Assembly (NCBI GenBank): GCA_016711605.1
Contig: JADJSS010000019.1
Span: forward strand, 1-19,627
DNA: 19,627 nucleotides
Reading direction: 5' to 3'
Source of the DNA: Saprospirales bacterium
GTDB lineage: Bacteria; Bacteroidota; Bacteroidia; Chitinophagales; JADIYW01
The position numbers and the translations under genes were made by a program. Below are positions 1-6,920 of this stretch, in pieces. The notes under the pieces were generated by a model, which saw only the letters and a program-made list of their open reading frames with translations, was not told the DNA's origin and ran no database searches. The stretch's first letter is position 1, and each line of letters starts with the position of its first letter.

Positions 1-390
1 ACATCTTCACCCACCCAAGAATGGTTCGCTTGTTGTGCCACCAACTTCTTCCTGTTCATCTACTTTTCCTAAGATTCATTTACTTCCTGCTTTTTAAAGG
101 ACAGGTTTATTTCTTCAATAAAACTTTATTACGCTGGTCATATTTTTGAATATGCAGAACAATATCACCATTAAATTTAGCTGCTACTGCTTCCATCATC
201 AGAACAACCGTGAAAGTCTTTTTCGTGAATTACTTTACCACCTTTAGTTTATATACTTTTCAGTAGGTACAATTACCCGCGGAATAATTTCAGACCAACC
301 AGAAAGACGAATTTCTTTCTCGATGATATCGCGTAGTTTTTTCCTTGCCGCTAATTACCCTTAATACGTACCATTTTTTTCGTCTGACAT
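1..390 (-). CDS. nusG: Transcription termination/antitermination factor NusG, N-terminal part, frameshifted, runs off the left edge
   Basis: Read on the minus strand from ATG at 390, stitched frames give MSDEKKWYVLRVISGKEK, then EKEIRLSGWSEIIPRVIVPTEKVYKL, then MEAVAAKFNGDI. This is the NusG N-terminal domain, which binds RNA polymerase and couples transcription to translation and Rho. No single frame stays open: bases appear lost in the A-run after the first codons, again near 330, near 235-250, and further on. The C-terminal KOW domain lies outside the window. Its place directly after secE (24 bases between the secE stop and this ATG) is the standard bacterial order and supports the call independently of the damaged protein. 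The gene is very likely intact in the organism and damaged here by sequence error. Confidence 0.75.
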
Positions 391-413
391 TTGTATATAT
401 TGAACAGGTTAAT

Positions 414-614
414 TTATGGGTTAGTCAATTTGTAGATAATATCGCTAAAAATAACGTTAGAAATCATATCCATTAAGCCAATAATTAATGCGATAATAAA
501 AGCAGCAACAGCAACGATAGCTGCATTTGCCTGTAAATCTTTCCAAGTTGGCTACGTTACTTTCGTAGTCAATTCTTCATAAGATGATTGTAGATATGAT
601 TTAATATTATCCAT
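414..614 (-). CDS. secE: Preprotein translocase subunit SecE, with an in-frame UAG at codon 21
   Basis: SecE is the small essential clamp subunit of the SecYEG channel in the inner membrane. The frame from ATG 614 to TAA 414 is 67 codons including the stop: MDNIKSYLQSSYEELTTKVT, a stop, then PTWKDLQANAAIVAVAAFIIALIIGLMDMIS and a short tail. One hydrophobic helix sits at about residues 30-50, preceded by the amphipathic segment typical of single-helix SecE. The KVTWPTW-type motif of the family normally has Trp where this sequence has TAG (552-554), a one-base change from TGG. The gene lies between tRNA-Trp and nusG as in many bacteria. It is too short and interrupted to be found easily by length-based gene calling. 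Confidence 0.85.
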
Positions 615-625
615 TTTCCATTTTT

Positions 626-693
626 GCACGGCGGAGATTCGAACTCCCATCAGCGGTTTTGGAGACCGACATTCTACCCTTGAACTACGCCTG
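626..693 (-). tRNA. tRNA-Trp (anticodon CCA)
   Basis: The minus strand shows a D arm (GTAGTTCAAGGGTAGAA), the anticodon stem-loop CGGTCTCCAAAACCG with CCA at 660-662, and a TTCGAAT T loop. It sits between tuf and secE, a usual place for tRNA-Trp. The acceptor and T stems do not pair perfectly (5' CAGGCG against 3' CGCCGTG), which suggests one or two sequencing errors; the exact ends are therefore approximate. Confidence 0.85.
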
Positions 694-752
694 TAAAAGT
701 ACTTCAGCCGCTCACTTTAAAAAAGTGACTAGTGACTAATGACGGTTTATAA

Positions 753-1940
753 TTATTTTAAAATTTCAGTTACTTGACCAGCACCTACTGTTCTACCACC
801 TTCACGGATAGCGAATTTCAGACCTTTTTCTAACGCAACTGGGTAAATTAATTTTACTGTTAATGTTACGTTATCACCTGGCATAACCATTTCAACACCA
901 GCAGGTAATTCGATCTCACCTGTAACGTCTGTTGTTCTTAAATAGAACTGAGGACGATATTTGCTGAAGAATGGTGTATGACGTCCACCTTCATCTTTCG
1001 ATAAAATATAAACTTCACATTTGAATTCAGTATGTAGTGTTACAGAACCTGGTTTGCAGATTACCATACCACGTTTAATATCTGTTTTTTCAATACCACG
1101 TAATAAGATACCTACGTTTTCACCAGCTTCCCTGATGTCTAAGATTTTACGGAACATCTCAACACCTGTACAAGTAGATGTCATTGATTTTCTTGTAACC
1201 TACGATTTCAACTGGCTCACCAGTTTTTACTACACCTCTTTCAATACGACCGTAGCCACTGTACCACGACCTGTGATAGGAAAATACGTCTTCTACTGGC
1301 AATAAGAATGGTTGGTCAATTCGACGAGCAGGTAATGGAACCCATTCGTCAACAGCTTTCATTAAAGCTTCGATTTGTGCAGTACCTTCAGGATCATCTT
1401 GTAAAGCTTTTAATAGCAGAACCTTGATGATTGGTGTATTATCACCATCAAAACCACGACGAGTTAATTCTTCACGAATATCCATTTCTACTAATTCTAA
1501 TAATTCTGGATCGTCAACTAAATCAATCCTTTATTCATAAACACAACCATTTTAGGAACACCAACTTGTGCAGCCAAAAGGATATGTTCTTTAGTTTGTG
1601 GCATCGGACCGTCTGTAGAAGCAACTACTAATATTGCCCCATCCATTTGAGCCGCACCAGTGATCATGTTTTTGATATAATCGGCGTGACCTGGACAGTC
1701 AACGTGTGCGTAGTGTCTTGTATCTGTTTGATATTCAACGTGCGCAGTATTAATAGTAATACCTCTTTCTTTTTCTTCTGGTGCAGCATCGATTGAATCA
1801 TAATCTTTCTTTTCTGCTAAACCTCTTTTTGACAATACATACGTAATTGCAGCTGTCAAAGTAGTTTTACCGTGGTCAACGTGACCGATTGTTCCTACGT
1901 TTACGTGCGGCTTATCTTTTACAAATTTTTCCTTAGCCAT
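753..1940 (-). CDS. tuf: Elongation factor Tu, complete in length but with frameshifts
   Basis: EF-Tu is the GTPase that delivers aminoacyl-tRNA to the ribosome. From ATG 1940 to the stop at 753 the span is 1188 bases, exactly 395 codons plus stop, the usual length in Bacteroidota. The GTPase motifs are clear: G1 GHVDHGKT at residues 19-26, RGITI near 59-63, and G3 DCPGH at 81-85. The NKVD G4 motif is broken at about 1527-1531 by extra bases. Domain 2 and domain 3 continue in another frame from about 1485 to 1190 and return to the first frame to give the end GGRTVGAGQVTEILK. Smaller compensating shifts lie near 1411-1424 and 1265-1290 (SITGRGTVATG is garbled). The start at 1940 is chosen because longer upstream reading runs through tRNA-Thr and EF-Tu begins MAKEKF. 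The errors cancel overall, which fits an intact gene badly read. Confidence 0.93.
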
Positions 1941-1982
1941 GATTTGTTTTTTAAATATTTTAATAATTAGTTTACTATTTTG

Positions 1983-2053
<71 letters not shown>

Positions 2054-2120
2054 GATAGAGTTTTCGAGGGAGTGTGGAAGCAATCACTACTTTCCTATCA
2101 TCAAACTACAATTTCAATTT

Positions 2121-2196
2121 TGGAGCGGAAGACGAGGTTCGAACCCATGACCTACAGCTTGGAAGGCTGTCGCTCTACCAGCTGAGCTACTTCCGC
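2121..2196 (-). tRNA. tRNA-Gly (anticodon TCC), CCA end encoded
   Basis: Minus strand: acceptor GCGGAAG pairs fully with CTTCCGC, D arm GTAGCTCAGCTGGTAGAGC, anticodon stem ACAGC/GCTGT with loop CTTCCAA giving TCC, and a TTCGAAC T loop. The discriminator T is followed by CCA in the DNA (2121-2123). It is the third tRNA of the four upstream of tuf. Confidence 0.94.
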
Positions 2197-2294
2197 AATG
2201 TTAATTTTTGAATGTTGATTAAGAATTTTAACATGATTCTTATAGCAACTTCAATTTTAAAGAACTTAAAGTTAATTATATACTAACTTTTTTG

Positions 2295-2377
2295 TGGGCA
2301 GAGAAGGATTCGAACCTACGTACTCTCACGAGGACAGATTTACAGTCTGTTGCCTTTAACCACTCGGCCATCTACCC
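2295..2377 (-). tRNA. tRNA-Tyr (anticodon GTA)
   Basis: A class II tRNA of about 83 bases with a long variable arm. The anticodon stem-loop ACAGACTGTAAATCTGT carries GTA (2341-2343), the D arm is GATGGCCGAGTGGTTAAAGGC, and the acceptor GGGTAGA pairs with TCTGCCC through one G-T pair. No CCA is encoded. The long variable arm distinguishes Tyr from the neighbouring class I tRNAs. Confidence 0.93.
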
Positions 2378-2459
2378 TAGAAACTTTCAAACTAATAATT
2401 TAAAGATATTTTTACATAAAGACTCTTTAATTTTATTAATCTTAGTTACAAGTTGGTTG

Positions 2460-2533
2460 AGCCGATGGAGGGATTCGAACCCCCGACCCGCTGATTACAA
2501 ATCAGCTGCTCTGGCCAACTGAGCTACATCGGC
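2460..2533 (-). tRNA. tRNA-Thr (anticodon TGT)
   Basis: Minus strand: acceptor GCCGATG pairs perfectly with CATCGGC, D arm GTAGCTCAGTTGGCCAGAGC, anticodon stem GCTGA/TCAGC with loop TTTGTAA giving TGT, T arm GGGGGTTCGAATCCCTC. It is the first gene of the Thr-Tyr-Gly-Thr-tuf series and lies about 67 bases downstream of the proposed promoter. Confidence 0.95.
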
Positions 2534-2599
2534 AATTTAATTGAATGATTTTCAAGAACTTATTTACAAAAACAACATATTTCTGTCATTTTCGGAGTG

Positions 2600-2607
2600 C
2601 AAATATA
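2600..2607 (-). promoter_or_regulatory. Bacteroidota-type -7 promoter element of the tRNA-tuf operon
   Basis: The minus strand reads TATATTTG here, a perfect match to the TAnnTTTG -7 box used by the Bacteroidota primary sigma factor. It is followed by CACTCC and lies about 67 bases before the first tRNA. No convincing TTG -33 element stands at the usual distance upstream. Position ahead of a strongly expressed stable-RNA operon supports the call. Confidence 0.6.
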
Positions 2608-2925
2608 CAAATAAACTTTTGATTTAGTGAATGTTGTGCATAAAAATGTTTGCGGTTTAAGATTATTTAAAGTTTGAACAATTTAAAAGGAACAGTAATC
2701 AAGGAACTTTTTAAATTATTTAATAAGAATATTAAGAGAAAAATTAAAATCTATGATTCTCAATGAAGATTTCCAATTTAATAAATAAAGAGAAAACATA
2801 TGAAATTAAAATCTCAGATATTTGAATGTGTATTGTTAGGCATTGTAAAAAAATCATTGGTAGAATTAATCTGACACTAGATTAAGCGAAGAACAACAAT
2901 GATGAGTAGATGTCAAAAATAATCA
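2608..2925. other. AT-rich intergenic stretch with no recognisable gene
   Basis: About 320 bases separate the tRNA-operon promoter from the end of the acetate kinase fusion gene. The stretch is AT-rich and full of stops. The best open stretch found, beginning near 2800 on the plus strand, codes only about 24 residues and has nothing to support it. I see no strong hairpin with a T-run after the ackA-pduL stop, no repeat and no tRNA. Confidence 0.6.
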
Positions 2926-4731
2926 TTAAACATTTTTCACAATCAAACTCACAGCTTTTTCAGAAAGCATAAGTGTTCCTTCTTCACCAGATTTTATTTG
3001 TGCAGCATTACCTTCGTCGGTGTCAATATGCATTTCTAATTTAAATTTATCAGAAACACGAATTAGTACATTTTTAAAAGTAAGTGGTCGTTCATCATCA
3101 TCAATATCAACATTTACAATATCTTTATCTTGTACACCAAAAATTGCAGCATCCGTTGGATGCATGTGTATATGTCTCCATGCTTGTATGACACCTTCTT
3201 TTAAAATTGCTGTACCTTTTGCACCAATCAAAGTAATACCAGGTGTTCCAGCAACATTTCCACTATCACGTACTGGTGCATCTATGCCTAAAAAAAACTC
3301 ATCTGTTCTAGAAATTTCCAGTTGATTTTTGGGACGAATCGGACCTAGAATTCTTACATTTTCAATTTTGTTTTTCGTACCAACAATGGTTACCATTTCA
3401 TTGGCTGCAAACTGTCCAGGTTGTGATAAATTTTTAAAAACAGTTAACTCATAATCTTTACCAAATAAAATATCCAACGTTTCGCGTGTTACATGCACAT
3501 GACGAGCTGAAACCGCAATTGGAATTTTTGGTACACAATTTACTTTGTTTTTTTCTTGTATTATTTTTTCAGATTCTAACGCAATGGCTAATTCTTCATT
3601 TGTTTTAATGGCTAAAATTTTTATTCTAGAAGTTTCATCAGATATATTGATTACCTCTTTTTCATCAGATAATTTTTCCGTTTTGTTTTTATCATCATCT
3701 AAATCAATACCTAAAAAATTCATTTTCTGGCAAACACGATTTCTAATTTCTACAGCGTTTTCGCCAATTCCACCTGTAAATAATAAAACATCAAATCCAC
3801 CCATAATTGCAGCGTAAGCACCAATATATTTGGTTAAACGATGTGTGAAAACCTGTATAGCTAAACGACAATTTTCGTTCCCATTTTCGGCTTGTAAAAT
3901 AATATCACGCATGTCATTTCCAATACCACTCAAACCTGTTAGGCCAGATTTTTTATTTAATAATTCTTCAATTTGTTCTAGCGATAAATTTCCTTTTTTT
4001 GCTAAATGAAAAATAATTCCAGCATCAATATCGCCACTGCGCGAACCCATTAATAAGCCTTCTATTGGTGTAAAACCCATTGATGTTTCTACACTTCTGC
4101 CATATTCTATGGCACAAACACTTGCGCCATTTCCCAAATGACAAGAAATAATTCGTAGGTTTTTTAAATCTGTTTGTAAAAAATTACTTGCTTTTTCGGC
4201 AACATACTTATGGCTGGTTCCGTGAAATCCATATCGTTTTATTTTTAATGAATCGGCAATGGCTTTATCTATTGCATAATATTTTGCACGGTTTGGAATT
4301 GTTTGATGAAACGCAGTATCAAATACAGCAACATTTGGTAAAGAAGGAAAAATTTCTTTTGCTTCTTGAATGCCAGCTAAATTTGCAGGATTGTGCAATG
4401 GAGCCAACGAACATAAATCTTCAATTATTTTTTCTACATGCTCATCAATTAAAACTGGCTGTTGATAGACGTCACCACCATGCACCACACGATGACCAAT
4501 ACCAACAATAGAATTTGATAATTCATCATTTTTTATTTTTTGAAAACAAAATTGGAGAATATTTTTAAAATTGATTTCTCCGTTATATTCAACTAAATTT
4601 TTATTTATTGTTATTTCAGGACTTGTATTTATACGTTCAGCATCTAATTCAAAAATTGACTTTTTAGTTAAAGTATCAATAATATCTGCTTTTATAGATG
4701 AACTGCCACAATTAATTACCAAAATTTGCAT
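2926..4731 (-). CDS. ackA: Fused acetate kinase / PduL-type phosphate acyltransferase
   Basis: This 601-residue soluble protein joins two enzymes of acetate formation. Residues 1-395 are acetate kinase (acetyl phosphate + ADP to acetate + ATP): NCGSSS at 7-12, GHRVVHGG at 79-86 with Arg81, FDTAFH at 137-142 with Asp138, GFHGTSH at 168-174, HLGNGAS at 198-204, GSRSGDID at 229-236 with Arg231, TGGIGEN at 319-325 and TNEE at 377-380. Residues 403-601 are a PduL-type phosphotransacylase (acyl-CoA + phosphate to acyl phosphate), with the metal-ligand regions HVH 411-413, RHIHMHP 519-525 and EMHID 566-570, plus LSQPGQFAA and APVRDSG. The linker of about 10 residues has no stop and no ATG, GTG or TTG from which the second domain could start separately. 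No separate pta or pduL neighbour is seen. A two-step substrate-level phosphorylation unit is the likely role; direction in the cell is inferred. Confidence 0.95.
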   Translation of the reverse strand: MQILVINCGSSSIKADIIDTLTKKSIFELDAERINTSPEITINKNLVEYNGEINFKNILQFCFQKIKNDELSNSIVGIGHRVVHGGDVYQQPVLIDEHVEKIIEDLCSLAPLHNPANLAGIQEAKEIFPSLPNVAVFDTAFHQTIPNRAKYYAIDKAIADSLKIKRYGFHGTSHKYVAEKASNFLQTDLKNLRIISCHLGNGASVCAIEYGRSVETSMGFTPIEGLLMGSRSGDIDAGIIFHLAKKGNLSLEQIEELLNKKSGLTGLSGIGNDMRDIILQAENGNENCRLAIQVFTHRLTKYIGAYAAIMGGFDVLLFTGGIGENAVEIRNRVCQKMNFLGIDLDDDKNKTEKLSDEKEVINISDETSRIKILAIKTNEELAIALESEKIIQEKNKVNCVPKIPIAVSARHVHVTRETLDILFGKDYELTVFKNLSQPGQFAANEMVTIVGTKNKIENVRILGPIRPKNQLEISRTDEFFLGIDAPVRDSGNVAGTPGITLIGAKGTAILKEGVIQAWRHIHMHPTDAAIFGVQDKDIVNVDIDDDERPLTFKNVLIRVSDKFKLEMHIDTDEGNAAQIKSGEEGTLMLSEKAVSLIVKNV

Positions 4732-4747
4732 GTATATAAATTTTGGT

Positions 4748-4755
4748 TAAAGATA
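4748..4755 (-). promoter_or_regulatory. Possible -7 box for the ackA-pduL fusion gene
   Basis: The minus strand reads TATCTTTA, one base off the TAnnTTTG consensus, about 17 bases before the ATG at 4731. The 112-base region between this gene and the divergent acylase must hold promoters for both; no equally good box was found for the plus strand. Confidence 0.3.
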
Positions 4756-4843
4756 AGAAATCAACTACATTATTTTGAGTAACCTATTACCGAATACAGT
4801 TTTTTATCTATATCTTAACGCTAATAAAATCAACTAGATTTTC

Positions 4844-6913
4844 ATGAAAAAAATACTTATCACTTTCACTTTCATTCTCTCATTCACTTTCACATTTTCA
4901 TCAGAAATTAATCCAAAAGATGTAACCATTGTACGCGATACATTTGGTGTGCCACATATTTATGGTATCACCGACGCAGATGCTGCTTATGGTTTGGCTT
5001 ATGCGCATTGCGAAGATGCGTTTACATTGATTCAATATAATTTATTAGCGACTAAAAATAAACTCGGTTCAGTGCTTGGGAAAAATGGTGTTTTGTTAGA
5101 TTATGCGATGCAGTTTTTCGGTGTAGATACGTTGGTGGAGAACCGATATGAAAAAGATGTTTCGCCAGCATTTAAAAAAGTTTTGGAAGGTTATATACAA
5201 GGTGTGAATGATTATGCAGCCAAACATCCAACAGAAATTTTAGTTAAAAACACATTTCCGTTTTCGCCAAAAGATGTGCTGAAAGGTTATGTTGGAATGG
5301 GTATTTTATTGGCTGGTGCTGGTTTAGATTTGAAAGCGATAAAAGATAATATTGCAGCAGAAGTTTTTCAACCAAATGAAAAAGGTAGTGGATCTAACGC
5401 AATGGTATTGGCTCCTTCGCGAACAGAAGATGGCAAAACGTGGTTTTTGAGCAACTCACATCAGCCAATTGAAGGACAAATGGCCTGGTATGAGGCACAT
5501 GTAAACAGCAATGAAGGTTGGAATATGTTAGGCGCTTTGTTTCCAGGTGGTGTATCTATTTTTGTTGGTTGTAACGAAAATTTAGGTTGGACACATACAA
5601 CAGATTATCATAATTTTGGCGATGTGTATTTGCTAAAATTAAGCAACAATAAAAAGCAATATTTTTATGATAATCAATGGAAAGATTTTTCATATAAAAC
5701 GGTGCATCTAAAAATTAAATTAGGTAAAATTATTTTACCTGTTAAAAAGAAAAATCCAGTTTGCGAATATGGACCTGTTTTTAAAACAAAGCATGGTTGG
5801 TTTGCATTGCGTTATCCAAGTGCCATGGAAATCAGGCAAGCAGAACAATGGTTTTTGATGAACAAAGCGAAAAATTTTAACGAATTTGAAACGGCTATAA
5901 AAATGCAAGCGATGCCTTTGTTTAATACAACTTACGCATATAGAGAAGGAAATATTTTTTTAATTTCTGATGGAAAAATTCCGTTGCGCGATTCTACTTT
6001 AAATTGGAGAAGACCAATTATTGGTGTTTCTTCTAAATACAAATGGACAGAAATGTTGCCGTATGAACGCAAAATAAAATACCTGAATCCAAAATGTGGT
6101 TTTTTATTTAATTGCAACGGAACACCTTTAAATGCTACTGCTTACGACGAAAATTCTACAGATTATTTTGTCGGTTTGCAGTTGTTTACCTATAACAGAA
6201 ACGAACGGTTTTCACGGTTGCTGAATGAACATCAAGGTGTGTTTACTTGGCAAGATTTTAAAAGTATTAAGTTTGATAAATCGTATGATTCTGCAGGAAC
6301 GTACATGCGAAATTTTAAAGTATTGTTTAATTTAGATGCAACAAAATATCCATACCTAAAAGATGTAATTACAAAAATAAAAGCATGGAATTTAAGTGGT
6401 GATAAAAATGATAAAAATGCAAGTATTGCAATGTTGACCAATAAATTTATGACTGGTAAATCTAAAATGCCGTATGCATTTTTAATGATAAAAGAAAAAC
6501 CATTAAACGAAGAAGAAGTTGTAACTGCATTGAAAAAAACTAAAAAATATTTACTCAAAACTTACCAAACCATTGATGTAAAACTAGGCGATGTGCAACA
6601 TATTATTCGTGGTAATAAATCATTTCCAATTAGTGGATTGTCTGAAGTGCCGCGCGCTATTGATACGAAGTACGATAAGAAAAATCTTATTTATAAAATG
6701 ACTGCTGGCGATGGTTATATGCAGTTTGCAAAATTTAGCAAAACTGGTGTTGAGTTGGAAACCATTTCGCCATTTGGCGCATCAACACATTCAGATAGTA
6801 AACACTATAACGATCAACTAGAATTATTTGTAAATGAAAAAACGAAAAAAATGTCTTTACTGAAAGAAGATGTTTTAAAAAGTGCCAAACGTATTTATCA
6901 TCCTGGTGAATAA
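4844..6913 (+). CDS. Exported penicillin-acylase-family Ntn hydrolase (acyl-homoserine-lactone acylase-like)
   Basis: A 689-residue precursor with a Sec signal peptide (about 1-19, ending FTFSS). The family is made as one chain that cuts itself into alpha and beta subunits; the new N-terminal Ser is the catalytic nucleophile and hydrolyses amide bonds of N-acyl compounds. Here the site is G183/Ser184 in GSGSNAMVL. His206 (SNSHQP) sits at beta-chain position 23, as in PvdQ-type AHL acylases, and the LNPxxGxxxNxNxTP motif at 414-428 carries the oxyanion-hole Asn region. The early RDTFGVPHIYG and GLAYAHCEDAF motifs are also typical. The first gene of a two-gene unit: the next start follows after 7 bases. 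The substrate (AHL, beta-lactam, acyl amino acid or other) cannot be read from the sequence. The most likely location is the periplasm. Confidence 0.93.
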   Translation: MKKILITFTFILSFTFTFSSEINPKDVTIVRDTFGVPHIYGITDADAAYGLAYAHCEDAFTLIQYNLLATKNKLGSVLGKNGVLLDYAMQFFGVDTLVENRYEKDVSPAFKKVLEGYIQGVNDYAAKHPTEILVKNTFPFSPKDVLKGYVGMGILLAGAGLDLKAIKDNIAAEVFQPNEKGSGSNAMVLAPSRTEDGKTWFLSNSHQPIEGQMAWYEAHVNSNEGWNMLGALFPGGVSIFVGCNENLGWTHTTDYHNFGDVYLLKLSNNKKQYFYDNQWKDFSYKTVHLKIKLGKIILPVKKKNPVCEYGPVFKTKHGWFALRYPSAMEIRQAEQWFLMNKAKNFNEFETAIKMQAMPLFNTTYAYREGNIFLISDGKIPLRDSTLNWRRPIIGVSSKYKWTEMLPYERKIKYLNPKCGFLFNCNGTPLNATAYDENSTDYFVGLQLFTYNRNERFSRLLNEHQGVFTWQDFKSIKFDKSYDSAGTYMRNFKVLFNLDATKYPYLKDVITKIKAWNLSGDKNDKNASIAMLTNKFMTGKSKMPYAFLMIKEKPLNEEEVVTALKKTKKYLLKTYQTIDVKLGDVQHIIRGNKSFPISGLSEVPRAIDTKYDKKNLIYKMTAGDGYMQFAKFSKTGVELETISPFGASTHSDSKHYNDQLELFVNEKTKKMSLLKEDVLKSAKRIYHPGE

Positions 6914-6920
6914 TTAATTT

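Noticed and set aside
552..554. UAG recoding or an alternative genetic code
   Set aside because: TAG is used as a normal stop at 15106-15108 and 15907-15909, and nearby errors are abundant.
2641..2925. Short open stretch starting near 2800 on the plus strand
   Set aside because: About 24 residues, no ribosome-binding or promoter signal, no recognisable protein; ordinary AT-rich spacer.
4188..4511. A plus-strand open frame of about 107 codons inside the acetate kinase gene
   Set aside because: It lies wholly antisense to well-conserved AckA motifs and its product resembles nothing; a shadow frame.
4844..6913. A dedicated quorum-quenching system
   Set aside because: The acylase family fits, but its substrate is undetermined and no LuxI/LuxR-type genes are present, so the claim is not made beyond a hypothesis.
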